This document shows, piece after piece, positions 1 through 8,974 of a stretch of 64,000 bases of DNA. The stretch lies in the NCBI RefSeq assembly GCF_015645445.1, contig NZ_JADOGI010000035.1, positions 1 to 64,000 on the forward strand, given 5' to 3'. The notes under the pieces are model-generated. The model ran no database searches. It saw only the letters and a program-made list of their open reading frames with translations, and had not been told where the DNA came from. This stretch comes from Nonomuraea cypriaca. GTDB lineage: Bacteria > Actinomycetota > Actinomycetes > Streptosporangiales > Streptosporangiaceae. Both the position numbers and the translations under genes were made by a program. Within the stretch, counting starts at the first letter, position 1. Every line of letters starts with the position of its first letter.

Positions 1-939
1 CTGGTGGATTTCGGTGACCTTGAGGCTGCGGGGCACTGACCGGGTGGGGATCGACCAGCTGGCATCCTCGGGCACGGGGATGATGTACGACTTGTTCGCC
101 ACGTTGCGCGTCGAGGTGTTGCGGGTGAGTGAGTACTGGATCAGCGCCCCGCCGTTCTCGGTGCGCAGCCCGTAGACCGGCCAGTTGTCGGCGCTGAAGA
201 TCGAGTCATAGGTGAACCCGTCCTCCCTGGCCTGCTCCCTGTCCTGGGCGATCTGCTCCGCGATCTCGGACGTGTACTGCCCGGGGGCGATGAGGCCGGC
301 GGTGACGCCGGAGGACCCGGTCTCGGCCATCGTGGCGTGCACAGGTCCGATGAACTGCGGGCTGATCGTGACGGTCTTGTCATCGGAGGCCAGCGCGGTG
401 GCATAGCCCTCCTCGTCGAGCTCGATCCGCGGCGACTCCTGCCCGGGCAGCAGCCGTGCCACGGAGCTCAGCCGCCAGCGATCGGACTTGGCGAACGTCA
501 GCAGCGTCGGATCCCCGGCGCGCGTCGCCAGCGCGCTGAACCAGGGCGACCGCTCCTCTGGCGGGAACCTGGGCACGTACAGGGTCGGCGCCCCCCACCG
601 GTAACGCGGCGGCGCGTAGTCGGTCGACAGGTAGGCGGCCACGGTGAGCTGCGTCTGCCCGCCCGTCGTGATGTCGGTCGCCAGGCTCAGCCGACCCTCC
701 AGATCGTGCTCGTCGCTCTTCACCCGCAGTGCGTCGTCGGTGAGGGTGATGTCCCTGAACACCTTGGCCGCCTCTTCCCTGGTGACCGCGGGCTCGGGCT
801 CGGACGGCGTCGGGCTGGCCGCGGCGGCGGACGCGGGCGCCTTGCTGGGCGCCGGTGGCACGTCGGCCGAGCAGGCGGTCGCCGCGGCGAGCACGCCCGC
901 GGCGAGCGCCAGCGCCTTCCGCCGACCGTATGCACGCAC
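1..939 (-). CDS. Secreted lipoprotein of unknown function (3' end beyond window)
   Basis: Reading the minus strand from a GTG at 939 gives 313 residues open to the window edge, so the C-terminus is missing. The first residues are basic, followed by a short Ala/Leu-rich segment ending in a lipobox-like Ala-Thr-Ala-Cys at about residue 21, then a Pro/Ala/Ser linker typical of actinobacterial lipoproteins. The rest is a soluble, mixed domain with no motif I recognise. The GTG has no Shine-Dalgarno, but a TAACAT box lies exactly 6 nt upstream, so a leaderless transcript is likely. Inferred location: outer face of the membrane. No stop occurs in this frame, whereas the other minus-strand frames here give only Arg/Pro-rich shadow proteins. 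Confidence 0.75.
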   Translation of the reverse strand, partial: MRAYGRRKALALAAGVLAAATACSADVPPAPSKAPASAAAASPTPSEPEPAVTREEAAKVFRDITLTDDALRVKSDEHDLEGRLSLATDITTGGQTQLTVAAYLSTDYAPPRYRWGAPTLYVPRFPPEERSPWFSALATRAGDPTLLTFAKSDRWRLSSVARLLPGQESPRIELDEEGYATALASDDKTVTISPQFIGPVHATMAETGSSGVTAGLIAPGQYTSEIAEQIAQDREQAREDGFTYDSIFSADNWPVYGLRTENGGALIQYSLTRNTSTRNVANKSYIIPVPEDASWSIPTRSVPRSLKVTEIHQ

Positions 940-945
940 CTGGCC

Positions 946-951
946 ATGTTA
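946..951 (-). promoter_or_regulatory. -10 box of a leaderless promoter
   Basis: TAACAT on the minus strand matches the TANNNT consensus and ends 6 nt before the GTG at 939, so transcription would begin at or next to the start codon. The -35 region is weak. Confidence 0.4.
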
Positions 952-967
952 TTCGCGCGAACGACGA

Positions 968-1140
968 GGCGAAGCCTCCAAGCAAGAGATCGGTCCGCGA
1001 AGCGGTCGTAGTTTTTTTGGGGGGTGCTTGGGGGGCGTAGTCCCCCGAGGGGAAGCCTCCAAGCAAGAGATCGGTCCGTGAGGCGGGAGGACGGTCCGTG
1101 AGGCGGGTGGAGTTTCTTGGGGGGTGCTTGGGGAGCGAAG
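968..1140. repeat. Direct repeats of about 81 bp between lipoprotein gene and prfB
   Basis: The segment beginning GAAGCCTCCAAGCAAGAGAT occurs at 971 and again at 1052 (period 81). It is paired with a G-rich tract (TTGGGGGGTGCTTGGGG) near 1018 and again near 1117, and the motif CGGTCCGTGAGGCGG appears twice (1072 and 1092). The unit looks like an intergenic dispersed repeat rather than coding sequence; it ends just before the prfB promoter region. Whether it occurs elsewhere in the genome cannot be seen here. Confidence 0.7.
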
Positions 1141-1170
1141 TCCGTTGCGGTGCGCGTACCCTTGGGAGAC

Positions 1171-2271
<1,101 letters not shown>

Positions 2272-2286
<15 letters not shown>

Positions 2287-2463
2287 GTGCTTGAGCGCCA
2301 GCGTCGCGAAGAGCAGGACGATCAGGAGCAGCGCGATGAGGGCGGGTGGCAGCCCGGCGAAGCCGTGGCTGTGCATCCGCTCGCGATTGGCGCGGCAGAG
2401 GGGGCAGCGGCCCTCGACGACCGGGTGGGCACACTGCGCGCATACGAGGTGTTCACAACTCAT
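2272..2463 (-). CDS. Small zinc-ribbon membrane protein
   Basis: A 63-residue protein with an N-terminal cysteine cluster (CEHLVCAQC ... CPLC, residues 3-22) resembling a zinc ribbon, followed by a hydrophobic segment at about 40-58 that should form one membrane helix. The start ATG at 2463 has a GAGG ribosome site 5 nt upstream. It is convergent with prfB and overlaps its 3' end by 15 bp. Small proteins of this type are found between prfB and ftsE in other actinomycetes; I know of no assigned function. Confidence 0.75.
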
Positions 2464-2528
2464 GTCAGCCTCAAGTCTAGCCGCACAATCGTTTTGTTTC
2501 CGTTATGGACGTTTGCATGCCAGTCTTC

Positions 2529-2648
2529 CCCCTAGACTGTGCTCTGGCCAATCGGAACGTCGATCATTGGTAAAGAAGACGCCCCCGATCGGTCGGCGGC
2601 GGGAAGTGGGCATGTGCCACCCTCGCTTCCGTCCTGACCCCTAGACTG
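2529..2648 (+). promoter_or_regulatory. Promoter region of ftsEX with duplicated TAGACT element
   Basis: The string CCCCTAGACTG occurs twice, at 2530 and 2639, each holding a TAGACT hexamer that fits TANNNT. The second copy ends about 20 nt before the ftsE GTG. Two tandem promoters, or one promoter plus an upstream duplicate, are possible; -35 elements are not convincing. The rest of the 203-nt gap shows nothing else. Confidence 0.4.
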
Positions 2649-2666
2649 GCATGCCGTGATGCTCTC

Positions 2667-3356
2667 GTGATCCATTTCGATAATGTCACCAAGGTCTACA
2701 CGAACCAGAACCGGCCCGCCCTCGACCACGTATCAGTAGACGTGGACAAGGGTGAGTTCGTGTTCCTCGTCGGTCCTTCGGGATCAGGCAAGTCCACGTT
2801 CCTGCGTCTGATCCTCAAGGAGGAGCGGCCCAACTCCGGCGCGATCCACGTCGCCGGCAAGGACCTGGCCCGCCTCTCCAACTTCAAGGTGCCGCACCTG
2901 CGCCGCCGCATCGGCTGCGTGTTCCAGGACTTCAGGCTGCTCCCGAACAAGAACGTCTACGAGAACGTGGCGTTCGCGCTCGAGGTCATCGGCAAGCCAC
3001 GGCGGTTCATCCGCAAGGTGGTGCCCGAGGTCATCGAGCTGGTCGGCCTGGAAGGCAAGGCCCACCGCATGCCCGACGAGCTGTCCGGCGGCGAGCAACA
3101 GCGCGTCGCCATGGCCCGCGCGTTCGTCAACCGGCCGATGATCCTGCTGGCCGACGAGCCCACGGGCAACATCGACCCCGCGACGAGCATCGGCATCATG
3201 AAGGTGCTCGACCGCATCAACCGGACTGGCACCACGGTCGTCATGGCCACGCACGACGCGGCCATCGTCGACTCCATGCGCAAGCGTGTCGTGGAGCTGG
3301 AGGACGGCAAGATCGTCCGTGACCAGTCGCGTGGCGTTTACGGCCAGGCGTACTGA
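2667..3356 (+). CDS. ftsE: Cell division ATP-binding protein FtsE
   Basis: ABC-type ATPase that works with FtsX at the septum to control peptidoglycan hydrolases during division. The 229-residue sequence has Walker [10 protein letters not shown] (36-44), the signature [14 protein letters not shown], Walker B ILLADEP and the H-loop in VVMATHD. Length is standard. The GTG at 2667 lacks a clear ribosome site and follows a TAGACT promoter box by only 19 nt. ftsX follows after 20 nt, so the two are one operon. Confidence 0.95.
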   Translation: MIHFDNVTKVYTNQNRPALDHVSVDVDKGEFVFLVGPSGSGKSTFLRLILKEERPNSGAIHVAGKDLARLSNFKVPHLRRRIGCVFQDFRLLPNKNVYENVAFALEVIGKPRRFIRKVVPEVIELVGLEGKAHRMPDELSGGEQQRVAMARAFVNRPMILLADEPTGNIDPATSIGIMKVLDRINRTGTTVVMATHDAAIVDSMRKRVVELEDGKIVRDQSRGVYGQAY

Positions 3357-3376
3357 CAGGGAGCTGCAGACACAAC

Positions 3377-4285
3377 ATGCGGGCGAATTTCATCTTCTCC
3401 GAGGTCTGGATCGGCCTCCGTCGCAACCTGACCATGACGATCGCGGTAGTCATCACCGTGGCGGTCGGCATGGCGATGCTGGGTGTCGGTCTCATGATCA
3501 ACTCCCAGGTCGGCATGATGAAGGGCTACTGGGACGACAAGGTTGAGATCTCAGTCTTCGTCTGCAACAAGGGCTCGGCCATCGAGGCGTGCAACGGCAA
3601 GGCCATCACGACCACACAGCTCAAGGCCCTCGAAACTCACATCAAGGGCACCCCGGGTGTCGAGCAGGTGTTCTTCGAGGACCAGTCGGCCGCGTACGAG
3701 AACTTCAAGCAGTCGTTCTCGGCCAACAAGGCTCTCGTGGACGCCACCAAGGTCGAGGACCTGCCGCAGTCGTTCCGGATCAAGCTGGTTGACCCGGAAA
3801 ACTACGAGTCCGTCATCCAGGCGGTGCAGGGCCAGCCCGGCGTGTCGCAGGTGATCGATCAGAAGGAACTGATCGGCCCGTTCTTCGACCTGCTCGACAG
3901 GCTCGCGTTCTACGCCCTGGCGGTCGCGATCGTCCTGGTGCTGGCCGCGGCGCTGCTGATCGGCAACACCGTCCGGCTCTCGGCGTTCAACCGGCGCAGG
4001 GAGACGGGCATCATGCGGCTGGTCGGCGCGTCCAACCTGTACATCCAGCTGCCGTTCGTCATGGAGGGCGTCATCGCCGGCCTGATCGGCGGCGTGTTCG
4101 CGGCGGTCATGTTGATCGTGACGAAGGTCTTCCTGTTCGACGAACTGAGCGGTTACATCGGTGACGCGAGCGCCCAGCTCGGATGGGACGCGGTGGCCCA
4201 GACCATCACGTTCACCATGCTCATCGGTGTGGTCATCTGTGTTCTGGCCTCGTTCGTGACGCTGCGGCGTTATCTCAGGGTCTAG
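3377..4285 (+). CDS. ftsX: Cell division protein FtsX, membrane subunit
   Basis: Membrane partner of FtsE. The 302-residue protein has one N-terminal membrane helix (about 20-42), a large extracytoplasmic domain (about 45-170), then three more helices (about 178-200, 228-252, 275-295), the classic FtsX arrangement. A GGGAGCTG sequence precedes the ATG. It lies 20 nt after ftsE and 41 nt before smpB. Confidence 0.93.
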   Translation: MRANFIFSEVWIGLRRNLTMTIAVVITVAVGMAMLGVGLMINSQVGMMKGYWDDKVEISVFVCNKGSAIEACNGKAITTTQLKALETHIKGTPGVEQVFFEDQSAAYENFKQSFSANKALVDATKVEDLPQSFRIKLVDPENYESVIQAVQGQPGVSQVIDQKELIGPFFDLLDRLAFYALAVAIVLVLAAALLIGNTVRLSAFNRRRETGIMRLVGASNLYIQLPFVMEGVIAGLIGGVFAAVMLIVTKVFLFDELSGYIGDASAQLGWDAVAQTITFTMLIGVVICVLASFVTLRRYLRV

Positions 4286-4314
4286 TGGTGGGTCGTCGCC
4301 GTCCCGGCCGCCGG

Positions 4315-4320
4315 TAAAGT
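4315..4320 (+). promoter_or_regulatory. -10 box of smpB leaderless promoter
   Basis: TAAAGT fits TANNNT and ends 6 nt before the smpB ATG, which has no ribosome site. smpB probably has its own leaderless promoter in the short gap after ftsX. Confidence 0.45.
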
Positions 4321-4326
4321 CGAAGC

Positions 4327-4794
4327 ATGCCACGTGAGACCGGGCGCAAGGTCGTCGCCCAGAACAAGCGCGCTCGGCACGACTACCACCTCGAGGACAC
4401 CCTGGAGGCGGGGCTCGTGCTGCAGGGCACCGAGGTGAAGTCGCTACGCGAGGGCCGCGCCTCGCTCGTCGACGGCTACGCCAGCATCGACGACGACGAA
4501 GCGTGGCTGCTCAACGTACACATTCCCGAATATTCACAGGGCACGTGGACCAACCACGCCGCCCGCCGCAAGCGCAAGCTGCTGCTGCACCGCAAGGAGA
4601 TCGCGAAGCTCGCCGCCAAGATCAAGGAGGGCGGGCTCACGATCGTGCCGCTGGCTCTCTACTTCAAGGACGGCAAGGCCAAGGTCGAGATCGCTGTCGC
4701 CCGCGGCAAAAAGGACTGGGACAAGCGGCAGTCACTGGCGGAGCAGCAGGCCAAGCGGGAGATGGCCCGGGCGCTGCGGCACCGCAACCGATGA
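4327..4794 (+). CDS. smpB: SsrA-binding protein SmpB
   Basis: Binds the tRNA-like part of tmRNA and carries it to stalled ribosomes for trans-translation. The 155-residue sequence has the family pattern: N-terminal [25 protein letters not shown] region, central [10 protein letters not shown], and the basic C-terminal tail (GKKDWDKRQ and onward) that reaches into the decoding centre. Its RNA partner ssrA lies 2.2 kb downstream on the same strand. A 14-bp string at its 3' end (CGGCACCGCAACC and flank) is duplicated just before the next gene's ATG. Confidence 0.95.
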   Translation: MPRETGRKVVAQNKRARHDYHLEDTLEAGLVLQGTEVKSLREGRASLVDGYASIDDDEAWLLNVHIPEYSQGTWTNHAARRKRKLLLHRKEIAKLAAKIKEGGLTIVPLALYFKDGKAKVEIAVARGKKDWDKRQSLAEQQAKREMARALRHRNR

Positions 4795-4813
4795 GAGCGG
4801 CGGCACCGCAACC

Positions 4814-6682
4814 ATGACCCGCGCCAGCCGCACCCTCGCCGCGACCGTCACTCTGGCGGTCGCGTGCATGACGCTGACCGGCTGCTTCGAGGAGCCGTCG
4901 CCGCACGACGCGGTGCGCGACTTCCTCGTGGGCTGGCAGTCTGGCGACTACGATCTGGCCGCCGGCCGCACCGACGGCGATCTCAACACCGTGCGCAAGG
5001 CGCTGTCCGACGCCAAGCTGGAGCTCGACGCCGCCTCGTTCCGCTTCAAGATCACGAGCGTGAGCATGACGGGCGACGAGTCCAAGGCCGCCTTCCACGC
5101 CGAGGTCGACCTGGGGGAGAACAACCCCCTCTGGCAGTATGAGGGCGTCCTGCCGCTGCACCTGGTCGACGGCTTGTGGAAGGTGCGCTGGTCGCCTTCC
5201 GTGCTGCATCCGCAACTCAAGGAGGGCCAGCGGTTCGCGGTCGACACCGACCCCAAGCCGCGTCAGCCGGTGGAGGACCGGGCCGGCGACCCGCTGCAGA
5301 CCGACACCGTCCTCTACGTCGCGGGCGTCTACCCGGCCAGGCTGGGCGACCAGGCGGAAGAGGTCGTCGCGCGGCTGTCCGAGGTCACCGGCTACGCCCA
5401 GGACCGGCTGCTGAGCCGCATCAGGTCGTCGCCGCCGGACAAGTTCGTGCCGCTGGTCACGTTCGGCCGGTCGCGATACCAGACGATGCGGCCCGAGCTC
5501 GACGCCATCTCAGGCATCGAGACGCAGCCGCAGGACCAGCCCGTCAACCCCGGGGCGCCCAAGCAGGTCGTCGGCACCGTCAGCGCGCTCACGCCGGAGA
5601 CCGAGCAGAAGCTGGGCGGCCCGCAGCGGGCCGGCGACTCGGTCGGCAAGAGCGGCCTGCAGCAGGCCTACCAGGACTACCTCACCGGTTCCACGCAGAC
5701 CAAGGTGATCATCCTGGACCTCAAGACCGGCAAGGAGGTCGCCAAGCTGAAGGAGTGGCCCGGCCGGCAGAACGTCTCGGTGAAGACCACGATCGACAGC
5801 AAGATCCAGGCGGCGGCCGAGCAGGCCGTGGCCGATACGGAGACGAGCGCGCTGGTGGCCGTGCAGGGCGACACCGGCGAGATCCTGGCGGTCGGCTCCA
5901 AGGGGATGCACCAGGAGAAGGACGCGCTGGCCGGTAAGTTCCCCGCGGGCACGGCGTTCTCGATCGTGGCCGCGGACGCGCTGCTCAAGGCCAAGGTGAG
6001 CCCCAAGCAGCGGCTGGCCTGCCCTCAGGAGCGCACCGTCGGCGGCGCCAGGTTCGTCAACACCGGTCAGACCACCGGGACCACGGGGTCGGCCACGTTC
6101 CAGGACCACTTCGCCAAGGGCTGCGTCACCGCGCTGGCCTCACTGGCCCGCCGGGTCACGGCCGCCGATCTGGTCAAGAGCGCCGAGGCGTTCGGCGTGG
6201 GGAAGCCGTGGCGGCTGCCGCTCAAGTCGTTCAGCGGTTCGATGCCGGCGCTGTCCAGCGACGCCGACAAGGCCAAGGCCATCGCGGGCCAGAACGTCGA
6301 GGTGAGCCCGCTGAGCATGGCGCTGGTGGCGGCGGCGGTCTCCTCGGGGACCTGGCGGCCGCCCGTGCTGGTGACGAGCCCGACGTCGCCGGGTCCGGCG
6401 GCCGAGGTCGTGCCCGTCACTCAGCCCGATCCGGTGGTCGTGGACGCGGCGGTCCGCACGACGCTGACCGCGATGATGCGGGCCGGCGCGGCCGGCACGC
6501 CCGCCCAGGCGGGCAAGGGCCGGGTCTACGGCATCACGGCGACGGCGGGCGACCAGGAGGACAGGCCGATGACCTGGTTCGTCGGCTGGCAGGGCGACGT
6601 GGCCGTCGCGGTGCTGTCCAGAAACTACAACGCGGCGGCGGTGGCGGGCAGCTTCTTCTCGGCCGTCCGGATGCCTTCATGA
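4814..6682 (+). CDS. PBP2A-like lipoprotein with degenerate transpeptidase motifs
   Basis: A 622-residue exported lipoprotein: signal segment 1-20, lipobox LTGC with the modified Cys at 24. Residues about 27-140 look like the NTF2-like MecA-N domain, then a PBP dimer-type domain (150-320) and a transpeptidase-type domain (330-620). All three active-site boxes appear lost. Where PBPs read Gly-Ser-Thr-Phe-Lys the sequence reads Gly-Thr-Ala-Phe-Ser; the SxN and KTG boxes are also not recognisable (ITATAG in the KTG position). It is therefore probably a non-catalytic scaffold or regulator of wall synthesis; alignment errors cannot be excluded. It follows smpB by 19 nt, without a ribosome site, just after a short sequence duplicated from the end of smpB. 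Confidence 0.8.
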   Translation: MTRASRTLAATVTLAVACMTLTGCFEEPSPHDAVRDFLVGWQSGDYDLAAGRTDGDLNTVRKALSDAKLELDAASFRFKITSVSMTGDESKAAFHAEVDLGENNPLWQYEGVLPLHLVDGLWKVRWSPSVLHPQLKEGQRFAVDTDPKPRQPVEDRAGDPLQTDTVLYVAGVYPARLGDQAEEVVARLSEVTGYAQDRLLSRIRSSPPDKFVPLVTFGRSRYQTMRPELDAISGIETQPQDQPVNPGAPKQVVGTVSALTPETEQKLGGPQRAGDSVGKSGLQQAYQDYLTGSTQTKVIILDLKTGKEVAKLKEWPGRQNVSVKTTIDSKIQAAAEQAVADTETSALVAVQGDTGEILAVGSKGMHQEKDALAGKFPAGTAFSIVAADALLKAKVSPKQRLACPQERTVGGARFVNTGQTTGTTGSATFQDHFAKGCVTALASLARRVTAADLVKSAEAFGVGKPWRLPLKSFSGSMPALSSDADKAKAIAGQNVEVSPLSMALVAAAVSSGTWRPPVLVTSPTSPGPAAEVVPVTQPDPVVVDAAVRTTLTAMMRAGAAGTPAQAGKGRVYGITATAGDQEDRPMTWFVGWQGDVAVAVLSRNYNAAAVAGSFFSAVRMPS

Positions 6683-6721
6683 GGTGCTCTCACAGCTCAC
6701 TGTGAAATTGTCGGTACGCCG

Positions 6722-6901
6722 AGCAACCATCGGAGCCTCCGGTTGCGTCTTACTGAGTGACTGGACCCGCTCGGGGGGTTGCGGTTCCAGTCGCCGTGAC
6801 GAGACAGGACTTCATCTCGGGGGAAGTCCTGCCGTCCGGACCGGCTCGACCCTGCCGGTCGGCCCCCGGGGACACGAGCTTCTGTGCCGGGTTCCCGGGG
6901 G
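6722..6901 (+). other. Chain of hairpins in the gap before ssrA
   Basis: The 325-nt stretch 6683-7007 has no gene. It holds an imperfect hairpin at 6722-6746 (GCAACC/GGTTGC) and then four stems in a row: 6759-6770/6781-6792 (12 bp with one mismatch), 6805-6812/6824-6831 (CAGGACTT/AAGTCCTG), 6839-6845/6854-6860 (GACCGGC/GCCGGTC) and 6863-6870/6894-6901 (CCCCCGGG/CCCGGGGG). The first probably terminates the upstream gene. The run as a whole is more structure than a terminator needs, and may be an RNA or a repeat element. Nearer ssrA, TACATT at 6947-6952 is a possible -10 box. Confidence 0.55.
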
Positions 6902-7007
6902 TTTCGCCACGGGGAATTAAGGTGGCGTTGAGGGCGTTGTCCCATGTACATTCATGTTGCTCATCGCTTCCGGTCCGCCGGAGGATGGATGGGTTGACAA
7001 CTGCACA

Positions 7008-7388
7008 GGGGGTGACTGGCTTCGACTTCGATCTTGCAAGCCAGGTGAAGCGGGCCGAGGACTGCGGACATAACCTCGTTAATCCTGTGACCGCAAACAA
7101 CAAGTGCCAATTCCAAGAGCACTGTGGCGGCCAGGGACTCCCTGGCCCTCGCTGCCTAAGCAGCGAAACCACTGTCAGCCCGGGAGTGCCTTCGGCCCGG
7201 GATCTGGCATCGCTAGAAGGCTCAACCGCTCGACCCGGCCACGGGGGAGAGCGGGAAACCAAACAGTGGCTGAGCCCGTCGGCGACTCGCCTGCGTGATC
7301 GCCGGGGCTGAGAAAAGCACAGCAGGCTGCGCCCGGAGAAGCCCTGACTTGGGGTTGAAGGACGCGGGTTCGATTCCCGCCACCTCCA
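7008..7388 (+). ncRNA. ssrA: Transfer-messenger RNA (tmRNA)
   Basis: Rescues stalled ribosomes with SmpB. The 5' end GGGGGUG pairs with CACCUCC at the 3' end to form the acceptor stem; the T-arm GCGGGTTCGATTCCCGC precedes it at 7365-7381. CCA is not encoded. The 5' tRNA-like part carries the typical GGCTTCGACTTCG. The tag frame starts at the resume codon GCC at 7106 and ends at TAA 7157-7159, encoding ANSKSTVAARDSLALAA with the ALAA degradation signal. At 381 nt it has the usual length for one-piece actinobacterial tmRNA. Exact 5' and 3' ends are inferred from pairing. Confidence 0.95.
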
Positions 7389-7395
7389 CGTGATC

Positions 7396-7441
7396 AAACC
7401 GCCCCTGACCTGTCGAATCGTCGACAGGTCAGGGGCGGTTT
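7396..7441 (+). terminator. Terminator of ssrA
   Basis: A perfect 21-bp inverted repeat (7396-7416 and 7421-7441) with a 4-nt loop, starting AAACCGCCCCTGACCTG and ending in TTT, begins 7 nt after the tmRNA 3' end. This is by far the strongest hairpin in the area. Confidence 0.9.
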
Positions 7442-7562
7442 CGCGTATATGGAGTTGCTCGGGATGAGGCCGAGGGCCCGCTCGGCCATCCTCTCCGGCG
7501 CCGTCCGCAGCGATTCGCAGCCGGATGGGGCACGCCGTGGTACGGCGGGGTGCAATTGAGCT

Positions 7563-8139
7563 ATGGATGCTCCGGGGGCTCGTCCGACCGAAGTGAGTGT
7601 GCGCCGGTTCGTCAACGACTCTGGCAGCGTCACGCGAGGGAAAGCGGTACATACTGACGATCACGCTCGGCGCACTGTCGCGCGGCCCGTACGCCACCGA
7701 TGACCCGGTCAAGCGCGCGGGAAGAATTGCGGCGCTCCAGCATGCCGAAGCGGCATTCGGTGACCCGCTGCCGTACGACGCCGAGGCAGCCCGCATGTTC
7801 GGGCAGATCTGTGCTGTCGTGTACACACAGGGCCGACAGCCACGAAGCCGGACTGCCGACTTGATGATCGCCGCGACGGCGGCCAGCAACGAGTTGCCGT
7901 TGTTCACCGCGAACCCCAAGGACTTCGACGGGCTGGGACGGCTCGTGAACGTAGTCGCCGTGACGCGACCTTACGGGGCGACGGGTTGGTTTCATCGACG
8001 GCACGAAGTGATGAAGAGGGTAGAGGTGCGGGCCCGCCGGACGTCGGGTTCGGGCGCGACCGGCAGAGTGGCGGGCCACGGCGTCCGCAGCCCGCCACCA
8101 TGCCGAGCCAGCGGTCAGTGCTTGATCAGGCCGCGGTAA
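7563..8139 (+). pseudogene. Remnant of a toxin-antitoxin pair: VapC-like PIN toxin without N-terminus
   Basis: The frame from 7597 encodes a stretch (about 7650-7970) that resembles the C-terminal two thirds of a VapC PIN-domain RNase: ITLGALSRGPYATDD, DPLPYDAEAA, TADLMIAATAASNELPLFTANPKDFDGL, VVAV. The N-terminal part with the first catalytic Asp is absent and the frame runs on about 50 residues too far at the other end. In another frame, 7563-7650 contains a short antitoxin-like string (TEVSVRRFVNDSGSV). A deletion fusing antitoxin start to toxin middle would explain both. It lies directly after ssrA, a common integration site. The antitoxin part is weak; the PIN part is convincing. Confidence 0.6.
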
Positions 8140-8375
8140 CCGACTGGGCCCTCACCCTTGAACTGGGCCGACCCCATGAACCTGTTGCCGTCCTCGAAGA
8201 ACGTGATCGACCCGTTGCCCTGTGGGGACGCCCACGCCACCTGGGTGCCAGTGCCGGGCATGCCGCTCTGCGGCACGACCCCGTCCCGGTTGGAGATGAC
8301 GATGGTCAGGTCGGCGTCGTCGTGCCATTCGGCGTCGGCACCGCCCCACTGAATCTGCGTCGTGTACGTGGCCAT
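8115..8375 (-). CDS. Small OAA-family-like lectin
   Basis: An 86-residue protein without signal peptide. The N-terminal TTQIQWGGADAEWH and C-terminal FKGEGPVGYRGLIKH closely resemble the start (QWGG...W) and end (YAGEGPIGFRATL) of one repeat of the OAA/ESA-2/MBHA lectins, which bind high-mannose glycans. Known members have two or more such repeats of about 66 residues; here there is a single one with an insert in the middle (about 44-60). The ATG at 8375 has a GGGAGG ribosome site; a longer reading to 8441 is unlikely. It is transcribed away from the motor operon. Homology is from pattern recognition only. Confidence 0.6.
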   Translation of the reverse strand: MATYTTQIQWGGADAEWHDDADLTIVISNRDGVVPQSGMPGTGTQVAWASPQGNGSITFFEDGNRFMGSAQFKGEGPVGYRGLIKH

Positions 8376-8473
8376 GTGCGATTCCTCCCGCTCCGTTGAG
8401 TGAGTACGCGTGTGCTGGCCTGATTCAGGCATACATGCCACGCCGGCACCCCGGATCCCGGGCGCTCAGCGAC

Positions 8474-8495
8474 GCCCGATCGGCGCCGATCGGGC
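8474..8495. promoter_or_regulatory. 22-bp perfect palindrome and neighbouring inverted repeats
   Basis: The half-site GCCCGATCGGC is followed directly by its reverse complement. Two further palindromes lie in the same 533-nt gene-free gap (8442-8974): CAGTGACTCACTG at 8537-8549 and CAAAGATAGCTTTG at 8909-8922. They sit between the divergent lectin gene and the motor operon, so operator function is plausible. I see no other feature in the gap except a TTGACA hexamer at 8942. Confidence 0.5.
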
Positions 8496-8941
8496 AGTCC
8501 AGAGTTCAGCACGTCAGGTGAGGTGACAGGCAGGCGCAGTGACTCACTGACTATGGGCCGTCGGTTTCAGGCGGTCAATCGGGCGACTGGAGGAAGGCCG
8601 CTTAACGCCCGTCACTAATCTCGCGCGGCGTCTCCGGGAAGGTGCGGCGTCGGCCCGTCCGAGCGGGGTGCCTGCGCAAGGTCGTCGATCGGAGGGCGCG
8701 CCGTGACCGCTTGCGGCCACATTGGGATGCGTCCCAAATGGCGTCCCCCAGGGGGCTGTTCCCTCATCGGGCGAGTTCCCGGCCCGCGCCGCCGCCCATG
8801 CCCGTGTACCCCAGGTCGGCGCGGCGGCAGGTGTCCCGCAAGCCGGTCAGGCGGCGTCGCGGTGGACCGGGCGCCCGCACCGGAGACCCAACATCCCGCA
8901 CTGTGACCCAAAGATAGCTTTGCGTGTGCTTAGGTGGTCCT

Positions 8942-8972
8942 TTGACAACTTGTGGGCCAGAGTGGGGTTGAA
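8942..8972 (+). promoter_or_regulatory. Possible promoter of the motor-vWA operon
   Basis: A consensus-like TTGACA at 8942-8947 lies about 30 nt before the GTG at 8975. The -10 position (about 8966-8972, GGTTGAA) is poor, so this is only a candidate. Confidence 0.3.
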
Positions 8973-8974
8973 GG

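Noticed and set aside
7008..7388. A tRNA gene ending at the GGTTCGATTCCCGCC T-arm
   Set aside because: The 5' partner of the acceptor stem is 370 nt away and a tag frame with ALAA end lies between, so it is tmRNA. No tRNA was recognised elsewhere in the window.
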